Notes under the pieces: generated by a model
What the model was told of the DNA's origin: nothing
The model's input: only the letters and a program-made list of their open reading frames with translations
The model's database searches: none
In this document: positions 54,358 to 63,904 of the stretch, one piece after another
Layout: every line of letters starts with the position of its first letter
How positions within the stretch are numbered: position 1 is the first letter of the stretch
Position numbers and translations under genes: made by a program
DNA from: Lysobacter_C viscosus
GTDB lineage: Bacteria; Pseudomonadota; Gammaproteobacteria; Xanthomonadales; Xanthomonadaceae
Assembly (NCBI RefSeq): GCF_046600715.1
Contig: NZ_JBJMAV010000004.1
Location: 186,001-250,000, forward strand
Reading direction: 5' to 3'
Length of the DNA: 64,000 bases

Positions 54358-54386
54358 GGCCTGCACTGCGAAGTGCGGGCCTTTTT
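54358..54386 (+). terminator. Attenuator-type Rho-independent terminator
   Basis: Stem GGCCTGCACT / AGTGCGGGCC with loop GCGA (one mismatch in ten), followed by TTTTTG. It comes shortly after an Asn-codon-rich leader frame and before an asnB remnant. Confidence 0.85.
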
Positions 54387-54416
54387 GTTGGCCATCGTTA
54401 TTGCCTTCCCTTCCTA

Positions 54417-54606
54417 GTGCTGCGCGAGGCATTCGAGGGCTACCTGCCCGAGGCGATCCTGTGGCGGCAGAAGGAGCAGTTCAGCGATGGCGTCGGCTAC
54501 GACTGGATGACGGCCTCAAGGCACATGCGGCCGAGCACGTCAGCGACCGCGAGTGCGGCACGCTGGCGGCAACGCCGTTTACACCCGTGGACACCCCGTG
54601 GGTGAC
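54417..54606 (+). pseudogene. asnB: asnB remnant: 3' end of glutamine-hydrolysing asparagine synthetase
   Basis: Reads VLREAFEGYLPEAILWRQKE followed by QFSDGVGYDW, the conserved near-C-terminal region of AsnB. At TGGATGACGGCCTC one base is missing relative to the expected TGGAT(C)GACGGCCTC. After that the sequence continues in another frame as LKAHAAEHVSDRE, then decays (RFPVNTP-type end, TPFTPVDTP here). The whole N-terminal amidotransferase domain and most of the synthetase domain are absent. Thus only about 60 codons remain, with at least one frameshift. It lies 31 bases after the leader terminator, so a deletion has joined the leader to the end of the gene. It cannot be functional. Confidence 0.85.
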
Positions 54607-54640
54607 AATGCGCGCCATTCTTCGTGACGACGGATACCCC

Positions 54641-55561
<921 letters not shown>

Positions 55562-55589
55562 TGCGGGTGCGCGGCGCCGTGGCCTGCCC

Positions 55590-55706
55590 TGGAGGAGCGG
55601 CTTCAGCCGAGGTGCGTCCACCACGCCCTGTAGGAGCGACGTAAGTCGCGATGTGCATCAGCGTGCGACGCAAGCGTGTTTCGGTCGCGACTTACGTCGC
55701 TCCTAC
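55590..55706. repeat. REP half unit plus full REP hairpin
   Basis: GGAGGAGCGGCTTCAGCCGAG (about 55591) is followed by a full hairpin at 55630-55706 with arms GTAGGAGCGACGTAAGTCGC / GCGACTTACGTCGCTCCTAC. It lies between convergent DUF808 and tpm genes. Confidence 0.93.
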
Positions 55707-55760
55707 AAGGGTGTCGTGGGGGTCGTTGATGAAACCGTTCCCGCAAAGCCCGCGGCGTGC

Positions 55761-56417
55761 TCAGCGGCGCTGCAGCCGGTAGGCCACGGTCTCCAGCGAG
55801 GTGACGCCGTCGGCCACGAACCCCGGCTGGGACGCCAGGATGTCGCGCCGTTCCAGGACCTCGACGGTCCAGTCACGGCCATACAGGTCGCGCACCTCTC
55901 CCTCGTCCACGGGGAACGGCGGGCCGGCCTTTTCGTGCGGCGGGTACTCCAGCGTGACCAGCAGTCCGCGGCAGCCCGCCGGCAGGCGTGCGTACAGCTC
56001 GTGGACGTAGCGTCGGCGCAGGTCGGGTGGCAGGGCGATCAGCGCGGCGCGGTCGAACACGCCTTCACAGTCGGCCAGCACGCCGGCATCCAGTGCGAAG
56101 GCATCGCCGTGGATGAGCTCGATCGGTCCGGCGGCGTAGTGCACGCCATGGCGTGATTCGCGGCGTTCCGGCGCCAGGCCGTGTTCCTCGAAGAACGCCT
56201 CCACGGCCTGCCGTGACAGCTCCACCCCCAGCACCCGGTGGCCCTGCGCCGCCAGCCACGCCATGTCCAGCGACTTGCCGGCCAGCGGCACGAACACGCG
56301 CGCGCCGGTGGGCAGCCCGAGCGTCGGCCAGTACCGGACCAACAGCGGGGTCGGCGCGTCCTGGTGGAAGCCGATGCGGTTCTCCGACCAGCGCTGGAGC
56401 CAGAAATCAGGGTGCAT
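55761..56417 (-). CDS. tpm: Thiopurine S-methyltransferase
   Basis: SAM-dependent methyltransferase of 218 residues. The start MHPDFWLQRWSENRIGFHQD and the motif RVFVPLAGKSLDMAWLAAQG (SAM site I) are as in Pseudomonas Tpm. So are HGDAFAL and FDRAALIALPPDLRRRYVHE. Family members methylate thiols and, in bacteria, tellurite or selenite. The next gene on the same strand upstream is parC, 173 bases away; those bases hold nothing recognised. Confidence 0.93.
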   Translation of the reverse strand: MHPDFWLQRWSENRIGFHQDAPTPLLVRYWPTLGLPTGARVFVPLAGKSLDMAWLAAQGHRVLGVELSRQAVEAFFEEHGLAPERRESRHGVHYAAGPIELIHGDAFALDAGVLADCEGVFDRAALIALPPDLRRRYVHELYARLPAGCRGLLVTLEYPPHEKAGPPFPVDEGEVRDLYGRDWTVEVLERRDILASQPGFVADGVTSLETVAYRLQRR

Positions 56418-56590
56418 GGGTGTGCTCCGTGTGTGTGTCCCGGGATCCTCTGCCGGCTGCCCACCCGGTCGCGGCAGCGTGGCGCCGTCGACTCACTCGG
56501 CCGACCCGGCGTCCGTCTTTTGTCGCGCAGGGATCAGGCCCGGTTGCGACACGGTTCCATCGCGCCGCCGCGCGCGATGGAACACGCTTC

Positions 56591-58834
56591 CTATTCGACA
56601 CCCAGGCCTTCGACCTTCTGCCACCCCCTCGGCAACAACCCACCCCGGGTAGCGCGTCCACCGATGTAGGCGTCCAGGTCCTTCCACGACAGGGTCATGG
56701 TGCGGGCGCCGGACCTGACCGACAACGTCGTGCCGGGCGACACGACGGCAACGGCCACGACGCGTTCGGTGCCGAGCTTGGCCTTGGGGATGTCGATCAG
56801 CTTGTTGCCCTTGCCCTTGTCCAGCTCGGGCAGCTCGGCAACGGGGAAGGCCAGCAGGTGGCCGGCGCTGGTGGCGACCACCACGCGGTCGTTGTCGAGG
56901 TCGGCCACTGCCGCAGGCTGCACGACCCTGGCGCCCGGGGTCAGCGACAGCATCGCCTTGCCGGCCTTGTTGCGGCCGACCAGGTTGTCGAAGCGGGTGA
57001 CGAAGCCGTAGCCGTGGCTGCTGGCCAGCACGAAGCGGGTGTCCGGCTCGCCGCTGGCGACAGCCTGGAACGACGCGCCCGGGGCCGGCGAGAAGCGGCC
57101 GGTCAGCGGCTCGCCATTGCCGCGCGCCGAGGGCAGCCCGTGCACCAGGGTGGAGTAGGCGCGGCCGTTGGAGTCCAGGAACGCCACCTGTTGCGTGCTG
57201 CGGCCGCGCGCGAACGCCAGCAGCGCATCGCCGTCGCGGTAGCTCAGGCCGGCGGCGTCGATATCCCCGCCCTTGGCCGCGCGCACCCAGCCCTTCTCGC
57301 TGAGCACCACGGTCATCGGCTCGCTGGGCACCAGCTCGGTCTCGCTCAGGGCCTGCGCGGCGCCGCGCGATACCAGTGGCGAGCGGCGCGCATCACCGAA
57401 CTTCCTGGCATCGGCCAGCAGCTCGTCCTTGATCATCTTCTTGAGCCTGGCCTTGCTGCCGAGGGTGGCGACCAGGCGGTCGCGCTCGCTGGCCAGTTCG
57501 TCCTGCTCGCCGCGGATCTTCATTTCCTCCAGCCGCGCCAGCTGCCGCAGGCGGGTCTCGAGGATGTAGTCGACCTGCTCGTCGGACAGCTCGAAGCGCG
57601 CCTGCAGCACCGGCCGCGGCTCGTCCTCGCTGCGGATGATGCGGATCACCTCGTCCAGGTTGAGGAAGGCGACCAGCAGGCCCTCCAGCAGGTGCATGCG
57701 GCGCTCGACCTTGTCCAGCCGGTGCTTGAGGCGGCGGGTGACGGTGTCGCTGCGGAAGGTCAGCCACTCGGCCAGGAACGCCTTGAGCCCCTTCACCTGC
57801 GGGCGCCCGTCCAGCCCGATCACGTTGAGGTTGACCCGGTAGCTCTTCTCCAGGTCGGTGGTCGCGAACAGGTGGCCCATCAGCTGGTCGATGTCGACCC
57901 GGTTGCTGCGCGGGACCAGCACGATGCGGGTCGGGTTGGCGTGGTCCGACTCGTCGCGCAGGTCCTCCAGCCAGGGAAGCTTCTTGGCCCGCATCTGCGC
58001 GGCGATCTGCTCGATCACCTTGCCCGGCGAGGCCTGGTGTGGCAGCGCGGTGACGACGATGTTGGTGCCGTCCTTTCCGTAGATGGCCCGGGCGCGCACG
58101 CTGCCGTGGCCGGTCTCGTACATCGCCAGCAGGTCCGCGCGCGGGGTGATGATCTCCGCGGCGGTCGGGTAATCCGGGCCGAGCACGTGCTCGCACAGGT
58201 CGCGGGTGGTCGCGTCGGGGTCCTCCAGCAGGCGCACGCAGGCGCTGACCACCTCGTTGAGGTTGTGCGGCGGGACGTCGGTGGCCATGCCGACCGCGAT
58301 GCCGGTGGTGCCGTTGAGCAACAGGTGCGGCAGCCGAGCCGGCATCCACGAGGGTTCTTCCAGGGTGCCGTCGAAGTTGGGATCCCAGTCGACCGTGCCG
58401 TGGGCCAGTTCGCCCAGCAGCACCTCGGCGATCGGGGTCAGCCGCGATTCGGTGTAGCGCATCGCCGCGAACGACTTGGGGTCGTCGCTGGAGCCGAAGT
58501 TGCCCTGGCCCTCCACCAGCGGGTAGCGGTACGAGAACGGCTGCGCCATCAGCACCATCGCTTCGTAGCAGGCGCTGTCGCCGTGCGGGTGGAACTTGCC
58601 GATCACGTCGCCGATGGTGCGCGCGGACTTCTTGGGCTTGGCCGTGGCGTTGAGCCCCAGCTCGCTCATCGCGTAGATGATCCGGCGCTGCACCGGCTTG
58701 AGGCCGTCGCCCAGGAAGGGCAGGGCGCGGTCGAGCACCACGTACATCGAGTAGTCGAGGTAGGCGCGCTCGGCGTACTCGCGCAGCGGGATGGTCTCGA
58801 AGCCATGGAAGGCGGGTCGTACGGGGTCGGTCAT
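56591..58834 (-). CDS. parC: DNA topoisomerase IV subunit A
   Basis: Type IIA topoisomerase breakage-reunion subunit of 747 residues, needed for decatenation. The catalytic Tyr127 is in AAMRYTESRLT. The quinolone-resistance region has HPHGDSACYEAMV with Ser87 and Glu91 (E. coli 80 and 84), both in the sensitive state. A C-terminal beta-pinwheel follows with RGRSTQQVAFLDSNGRAYST and related blades. The length is close to the E. coli protein. parE is not in this window. The start MTDPVRPAFHGFETIPLREY is well supported. Confidence 0.97.
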   Translation of the reverse strand: MTDPVRPAFHGFETIPLREYAERAYLDYSMYVVLDRALPFLGDGLKPVQRRIIYAMSELGLNATAKPKKSARTIGDVIGKFHPHGDSACYEAMVLMAQPFSYRYPLVEGQGNFGSSDDPKSFAAMRYTESRLTPIAEVLLGELAHGTVDWDPNFDGTLEEPSWMPARLPHLLLNGTTGIAVGMATDVPPHNLNEVVSACVRLLEDPDATTRDLCEHVLGPDYPTAAEIITPRADLLAMYETGHGSVRARAIYGKDGTNIVVTALPHQASPGKVIEQIAAQMRAKKLPWLEDLRDESDHANPTRIVLVPRSNRVDIDQLMGHLFATTDLEKSYRVNLNVIGLDGRPQVKGLKAFLAEWLTFRSDTVTRRLKHRLDKVERRMHLLEGLLVAFLNLDEVIRIIRSEDEPRPVLQARFELSDEQVDYILETRLRQLARLEEMKIRGEQDELASERDRLVATLGSKARLKKMIKDELLADARKFGDARRSPLVSRGAAQALSETELVPSEPMTVVLSEKGWVRAAKGGDIDAAGLSYRDGDALLAFARGRSTQQVAFLDSNGRAYSTLVHGLPSARGNGEPLTGRFSPAPGASFQAVASGEPDTRFVLASSHGYGFVTRFDNLVGRNKAGKAMLSLTPGARVVQPAAVADLDNDRVVVATSAGHLLAFPVAELPELDKGKGNKLIDIPKAKLGTERVVAVAVVSPGTTLSVRSGARTMTLSWKDLDAYIGGRATRGGLLPRGWQKVEGLGVE

Positions 58835-59296
58835 GGCGGTGCGGGGATTCCGGTCGGTTGCCGCGTGATTCTAGCGGCGGGGCGGCGGCGCTCGGCCGGG
58901 CAGTTTGCGTGCCGCCGCGGGCGGGGGGCAGATCGGGACGGCGCGCGGGCGGGCCGTGCTACCGCCCGGGAGCGGCCACGCGGTGCGAATCGCGGGGCTC
59001 CGGTGGCTGGAAATGGAAACGGGCGACGCGCTAAGGCGTCGCCCGGTCGGATGCGGAGCGACGGTAGCCCCGATCCCGGCCCGCTTCAAGCCCGCCCCGC
59101 CCCGATGAATCCAACGCCGTGCACAAGGCGTATCTCCCGGCAACTCCAGTGCGCAGGTCCATCCGTGTCCAGTCATCCGTCCACGCCCGGACAGCTCCCG
59201 GTCCGCGGCCCCGTCCATCGACGCGCCCGGCGGCGAACCGTTGCCGCCCGGTCTTGGCTACACTCGGCCACGACCACCACAGGGGCCGCGACCGCC
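58835..59296. other. Divergent intergenic region between parC and the ECF sigma gene
   Basis: 462 bases with no convincing gene. There is one clean hairpin at 59021-59044 (GGGCGACGC / GCGTCGCCC, loop GCTAAG) without a strong U-tract on either side. It should also contain the parC promoter and the sigma-operon promoter, likely an autoregulated ECF site that I could not fix. Confidence 0.55.
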
Positions 59297-59872
59297 ATGG
59301 GCGAGACACAGGCAGTGCAGGAAGCCACCACCACGGCCGAATTGGCGGACCACCTGGTGGCGGTTGCAGGGGGCGATCGCCGTGCGTTCGAGCGGGTGTA
59401 CACCGCTACGTCGTCAAAGCTGTTCGGGGTGTGCCTGCGGGTGCTGCCGGACCGCCAGGAAGCCGAGGACGTGCTGCAGGAGGTCTACGCCACCGTCTGG
59501 CGCAAGGCCGGGCAGTTCGATGCCAGCCGCGCCAGCCCGATCACCTGGCTGGCCATGATCGCGCGCAACAAGGCCATCGACCGGCTGCGCGCCACCCCAT
59601 CCGCCGCGCGCACCGCGCCGATCGAACTGGCCGAGACGGTCGCCGACCCCGCCGCATCACCGGTGTCGGAAGCCGAGGCCTCGGTGGACCGCGAGCGGCT
59701 GGGCTACTGCATGGACCAGCTGGAGACCCGCCGGCGCTCGCTGATCCGCACCGCCTTCTTCGAAGGCGCGACATATGAAGAACTGGCCCAGCGCATCGGC
59801 TCGCCCATCGGCTCGGTCAAGAGCTGGATCCGGCGAGGCCTGATGCAACTGCGCGCGTGCCTGGAGCAATGA
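59297..59872 (+). CDS. ECF sigma factor (SigK-like group)
   Basis: Protein of 191 residues. Region 2: FERVYTATSSKLFGVCLRVL, EAEDVLQEVYATVWRKAGQF and ASPITWLAMIARNKAIDRLR. Region 4: CMDQLETRRRSLIRTAFFEG, then ATYEELAQRIGSPIGSVKSW IRR-type end. This set, with the SP-x-x-WL-x-x-IARN segment, is characteristic of SigK/RskA-type ECF sigmas. The stop overlaps the start of the anti-sigma gene (ATGA). Together they head an operon of lipid-modifying enzymes, so the regulon likely concerns membrane or singlet-oxygen stress. Confidence 0.92.
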   Translation: MGETQAVQEATTTAELADHLVAVAGGDRRAFERVYTATSSKLFGVCLRVLPDRQEAEDVLQEVYATVWRKAGQFDASRASPITWLAMIARNKAIDRLRATPSAARTAPIELAETVADPAASPVSEAEASVDRERLGYCMDQLETRRRSLIRTAFFEGATYEELAQRIGSPIGSVKSWIRRGLMQLRACLEQ

Positions 59873-60651
59873 GCATGGACGAGCGCGACTTCGAGCAGTT
59901 CGACCAGGACCCGCCGGGCGACGACCTGCAGGCGGCCGAATACGTGCTTGGCGTGCAGGCGGGCGATGAGCGCCGCCGCAGCGAGGCGCGCATGGCCGCC
60001 GAACCCGCGTTCGCCGCGCTGGTCGCGCAGTGGGAATACCGCTTTGCCGCGCTGATCGCGGAGATCGCCCCGGTGCCCGTCCCCGCGCACCTGTGGCCCC
60101 GGCTGCGCACGCACCTGGGCTGGCTGGCGGTGGAAGGCGCGCGCGCGCCGTTGACGCAACGCGTGTCGTTCTGGCGCGGCGCCACCGCCGCTGCGCTGGC
60201 AACGGCCGCCGCCCTTGCAGTGGTGGCCGTGCTTCGGCCCATGCCCGGCCCGGTGCCCACGACGCCGCCGGTGGCGGTGGCGCCCGATCCGGTCGCACCC
60301 CCCGCCGAGCAGCCAAAGCCGGTGGTGGTGCTGGTGCGCGACGACGGCCAGACCGGTTGGCTCGCTGCGGTCGATGCCGCCACCGGTGCCGTGACCATGA
60401 CGCCGGTGCCGACACCGGGCGATCCGGATGGCCGGGTCGGCGAACTGTGGCTGATTCCGCAGGGCGGGGCGCCGCTGTCGCTGGGCTTCGTGTCCAGCGA
60501 GCGGGCGCATACCGTCGGCGTCCCCGATGCGCTGCGCGCGCACCTGGCGGTGGGGTCGACCCTGGCGATCTCGCTGGAGCCGGAGGCAGGCATTCCGCAT
60601 GCCGCGCCGACCGGGCCGGTGGTGGCGCAGGGCAGCATCCTGACGCTCTGA
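59869..60651 (+). CDS. Anti-sigma factor, RskA family
   Basis: Protein of 260 residues. The N-terminal cytoplasmic part (LQAAEYVLGVQAGDERRRSE) carries the zinc-free anti-sigma helix pattern with AEYVLG. A transmembrane helix spans about 103-122. The periplasmic RskA domain shows WLAAVDAATGAVTMTPVPT, RVGELWLIPQGGAPLSLGFV and LAISLEPEAGIPHAAPTGPV ending VVAQGSI. It would hold the sigma factor at the membrane until the signal arrives. It is translationally coupled to the sigma gene. Confidence 0.92.
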   Translation: MSMDERDFEQFDQDPPGDDLQAAEYVLGVQAGDERRRSEARMAAEPAFAALVAQWEYRFAALIAEIAPVPVPAHLWPRLRTHLGWLAVEGARAPLTQRVSFWRGATAAALATAAALAVVAVLRPMPGPVPTTPPVAVAPDPVAPPAEQPKPVVVLVRDDGQTGWLAAVDAATGAVTMTPVPTPGDPDGRVGELWLIPQGGAPLSLGFVSSERAHTVGVPDALRAHLAVGSTLAISLEPEAGIPHAAPTGPVVAQGSILTL

Positions 60652-60791
60652 GGCGGTGCCCCGCGCACCCCGGTGTCCGGGTGTGCAGGGAACAGGGTGG
60701 CCGCGGCGCATGTCGCGCTGCCACCCTTTCGCGACCGACCTTGGCGTGAGCCGCCTGCATCCGCCCCCATGGCTGGCCCGTATGTGCAGGC

Positions 60792-61829
60792 ATGGATTCC
60801 ACCGCCACCCCGCGACCGTTCCCCGCCGATGCTCTGGATGACGCGGCCGATGCGGCCAATGCCGACGTCCTCGTAGCGACCGCATCCCCTTCGCGGCCAC
60901 GCACCGCCCCTGCCAGCGGCGCATGGGCCCGTATTCGCCGCTGGTTCGACACCGCGACCGACGGCCCCGACGGCCCCGACGCGGACCGCGTCGACTGGCT
61001 GCGAGCCGTGCCCTTCGTTGGTCTGCACCTTGCGTGCCTGGCAGTCTTCTGGGTCGGCGTGTCCCCGGTTGCGCTCGCCGTGGCGGGGGCGCTGTACGCG
61101 GTGCGGATGTTCGCACTGACCGGCTTCTACCACCGCTACTTCTCGCACCGCACCTTCCGGACCTCGCGCGCGATGCAGTTCGCGTTCGCGTTGATCGGCG
61201 CCTCCAGCGTGCAGCGCGGGCCGTTGTGGTGGGCCGCGCACCACCGCAACCACCACCGACACGCCGAGACCGCGCGCGATCCCCACTCGCCCACCGTCCA
61301 TGGCTTCTGGCGCAGCCACGTGCTGTGGTTCCTGACCCCGCGCGGCTTCCACACCCATTGGGAACGCATCCCCGACCTGGCCAAGTACCCCGAACTGCGC
61401 TGGCTGGACCGGTTCGACACGCTGGTACCGGTGCTGCTCGCCCTGGCCCTGTACGCAACGGGCGCGCTGCTGGAACGCGTTGCCCCACAGTTGGGCACCA
61501 GCGGCGGACAGATGCTGGTGTGGGGATTCTTCGTCTCGACCGTGGTGCTGTTCCACGCCACCGTGACCATCAACTCGCTCGCCCACGTCTTTGGCAGCCG
61601 CCGGTTCGACACCCGTGACGACAGCCGCAACAACCTGTGGCTGGCGCTGCTCACCTTCGGCGAGGGCTGGCACAACAACCACCACTTCTTCCCCGGTACC
61701 GTGCGCCAGGGCTTTCGCTGGTGGGAGGTCGACCTGACCTGGTACGGCCTGCGCGCGATGGCCGCGCTCGGGCTGGTGCACGACCTCAAGCCGATCCCGG
61801 ACTGGGTGCTGGCCAGGGCGAGGGAGTGA
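60792..61829 (+). CDS. Acyl-CoA/fatty acid delta-9-type desaturase
   Basis: Di-iron membrane desaturase of 345 residues. The three histidine boxes are present: HRYFSH in GFYHRYFSHRTFRTSRAMQ, HHRNHHRHAET, and EGWHNNHHFFPG. Four hydrophobic helices surround them. It introduces a double bond in saturated acyl chains (acyl-CoA or acyl-lipid). It has an Ala/Asp-rich N-terminal region of about 60 residues without similarity. It is the first enzyme gene after the sigma/anti-sigma pair, with 140 bases between. Confidence 0.92.
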   Translation: MDSTATPRPFPADALDDAADAANADVLVATASPSRPRTAPASGAWARIRRWFDTATDGPDGPDADRVDWLRAVPFVGLHLACLAVFWVGVSPVALAVAGALYAVRMFALTGFYHRYFSHRTFRTSRAMQFAFALIGASSVQRGPLWWAAHHRNHHRHAETARDPHSPTVHGFWRSHVLWFLTPRGFHTHWERIPDLAKYPELRWLDRFDTLVPVLLALALYATGALLERVAPQLGTSGGQMLVWGFFVSTVVLFHATVTINSLAHVFGSRRFDTRDDSRNNLWLALLTFGEGWHNNHHFFPGTVRQGFRWWEVDLTWYGLRAMAALGLVHDLKPIPDWVLARARE

Positions 61830-61832
61830 CCG

Positions 61833-63134
61833 ATGCGCATCGCGGTCATCGGCAGCGGTATCGCGGGCCTGGCATCGGCGTGGCTGCTCTCGCGGCGCCA
61901 CGAGGTGACCCTGTTCGAGGCCGAACCCCGGCTGGGCGGGCACACCCACACCCACGACATCCTGGTGCAGGGTCGGCCATACCGGGTGGATACCGGCTTC
62001 ATCGTTTTCAACCCGGCGCACTACCCGCTGCTGCAGCGGCTGTTCGCCGAGTTGGGCGTGGCCTCGCGGCCGACCACCATGAGCTTCTCGGTACGCAACG
62101 AGGCCAGCGGCCTGGAGTACAACGCCACCGACCTGGATGGCCTGTTCTGCCAGCGCCGCAACCTGGTATCCGGGCGGTTCTGGGGAATGCTGCGGGACCT
62201 GCGGCGGTTCTACCGGGAGGCGCCGGTCCTGCTGGAAACCGCGGACCCCGGGCCAAGCCTGGGCGACTACCTGCGCGAGCACCGGTACGGCGCCGCCTTC
62301 CGCGACGAGCACCTGGTGCCGATGGCGTCGGCACTGTGGTCGTCCTCCTGCGACGACATCCTCTCGTTCCCGGCGCGCTACCTGGTCCAGTTCATGGCCA
62401 ACCACCAGATGCTGCAGGTGTCGGGCCGGCCGCAGTGGCGGGTGGTGCAGGGCGGGTCGTCGACCTATATCGAGGCGATGCGCCAGCGCTGGCGGGTGCG
62501 CGAGCGGATCGCCTGCCGGGTGCACGCGCTGCGGCGCGACGCCGACGGGGTCGAGGTGGAATCGATCATCGGCCGCGAGCGCTTCGACCACGCCGTGCTG
62601 GCCTGCCACGGCGACCAGGCCTTGCGGCTGCTGGCCGATGCCGGCCCGGCCGAGCGCGACATCCTCGGCGCGATTCGCTACCAGTCCAACGACACCGTGT
62701 TGCACACCGACGCACGCCTGCTGCCGCGCAACCGCAAGGCGTGGGCGGCGTGGAACGCACTGCTGCCGCGCGAGCCCGGCGACGCGTGCACGGTCAGCTA
62801 TTGCATGAACCTGCTGCAGGGCCTGGATGCGCCCGAGCCGCTGGTGGTGACACTCAACCGCACCGGCGCGATCGACCCGGCGCGGGTGTTGCGGCGGATG
62901 GATTACCGCCATCCGCTGTACTCGCATGCATCGGTGGCCGCGCAGGCGCGCAAGGTCGAGATCCAGGGCCGCAGGCGCACGTGGTTCGCCGGTGCGTACT
63001 GGGGCTGGGGCTTCCACGAGGACGGCATCCGCAGCGCGGTGGAGGTGGCACGCGCGCTCGGCGTGGCATGGGACGCCACGTCGACCTTTGCCAAGCCGCT
63101 GGAGCGTGACGCGGCTCGCGCGGTGCCGGCATGA
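61833..63134 (+). CDS. FAD-dependent oxidoreductase (amine-oxidase-like)
   Basis: Protein of 433 residues. The N-terminal dinucleotide-binding site reads IAVIGSGIAGLASAWLLSRR followed by VTLFEAEPRLGGHTHTHD. The FAD/substrate region includes VDTGFIVFNPAHYPLLQRLF, and the end has FAGAYWGWGFHEDGIRSAVE. This subgroup is almost always encoded next to DUF1365 and a cyclopropane-synthase-like gene, as here. It has been linked to fatty acid modification, but the reaction is not established. The gap to the desaturase is three bases; it overlaps the next gene by four. Confidence 0.92.
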   Translation: MRIAVIGSGIAGLASAWLLSRRHEVTLFEAEPRLGGHTHTHDILVQGRPYRVDTGFIVFNPAHYPLLQRLFAELGVASRPTTMSFSVRNEASGLEYNATDLDGLFCQRRNLVSGRFWGMLRDLRRFYREAPVLLETADPGPSLGDYLREHRYGAAFRDEHLVPMASALWSSSCDDILSFPARYLVQFMANHQMLQVSGRPQWRVVQGGSSTYIEAMRQRWRVRERIACRVHALRRDADGVEVESIIGRERFDHAVLACHGDQALRLLADAGPAERDILGAIRYQSNDTVLHTDARLLPRNRKAWAAWNALLPREPGDACTVSYCMNLLQGLDAPEPLVVTLNRTGAIDPARVLRRMDYRHPLYSHASVAAQARKVEIQGRRRTWFAGAYWGWGFHEDGIRSAVEVARALGVAWDATSTFAKPLERDAARAVPA

Positions 63135-63904
63135 CCCCGGCACTCGCCAGCGCAGTCTACGAAGGTCGGGTAATGCACCGGCGCAGAAGCCCGCATGCGC
63201 ACGCCTTCGGCCATTCGATGGCGCAGCTTTACATCGACCTGGCCGAGCTGCCGACGTTGTTCGACCGTCACCGGCTGTGGTCGGTCGACCGGCGCAACGC
63301 GTGCGAGTTCCGTCGCAGCGACTACCTGGGTCCGGATGAGATCCCCCTCGAGGAGGCGGTGCGGCAACGCGTACAGGCGGCCATCGGCCGGCGCCCGGCC
63401 GGACCGGTGCGCCTGCTCACGCACCTGCGCTACTTCGGCCACGCCTTCAACCCGGTCAGCTTCTACTACTGCTTCCACGCCGACGGCGTCCGCCTGGACT
63501 GCATCGTCGCGGAGATCACCAATACGCCGTGGAAGGAGCGCCATGCCTACGTGTTGCCCGTGGAAGCCGCGCGGCCCCGCGGGCGCACGCTGGAGTGGCG
63601 CTTCCCCAAGGCCTTCCATGTCTCGCCATTCATGCCGATGTCGCGCGACTACACATGGCGGTTCACCGTTCCCGGCGATTCCCTGCACGTGCACATGGAC
63701 GTGTCGGCCGGGGGCCGCGACGAGTTCGACGCCACCCTTGCACTGCATCGCAGGCCGCTGGACGGGACCGCGCTCGCCCGGGTGCTGTGGGGCTATCCGC
63801 TGATGACCCTGCAGGTGGTCGGCGCGATCCACTGGCAGGCGCTGCGGCTGTGGCTCAAGGGCAACCCCGTGCACGACCACCCCACCCGCAGGAACTCCCG
63901 ATGA
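63131..63904 (+). CDS. DUF1365 family protein
   Basis: Protein of 257 residues. Typical elements are VYEGRVMHRRRSPHAHAFGH near the start, RVRLLTHLRYFGHAFNPVSF-type text (read here as LLTHLRYFGHAFNPVSFYYC), EITNTPWKERHAYVLPV and KAFHVSPFMPMSRDYTWRF. The biochemical role is unknown; the family accompanies FAD oxidoreductase and CFA-like genes. ATG overlaps the preceding stop, and the stop overlaps the next ATG, so translation is coupled through the operon. Confidence 0.93.
   Translation: MTPALASAVYEGRVMHRRRSPHAHAFGHSMAQLYIDLAELPTLFDRHRLWSVDRRNACEFRRSDYLGPDEIPLEEAVRQRVQAAIGRRPAGPVRLLTHLRYFGHAFNPVSFYYCFHADGVRLDCIVAEITNTPWKERHAYVLPVEAARPRGRTLEWRFPKAFHVSPFMPMSRDYTWRFTVPGDSLHVHMDVSAGGRDEFDATLALHRRPLDGTALARVLWGYPLMTLQVVGAIHWQALRLWLKGNPVHDHPTRRNSR

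Noticed and set aside
59021..59044. Terminator for an unseen small gene
   Set aside because: The hairpin is clean but has no convincing U-tract or gene on either side; it is listed only as a structure within the intergenic entry.
59817..63143. 1108-residue minus-strand open frame opposite the lipid operon
   Set aside because: It spans five well-supported genes on the other strand and has shadow composition.
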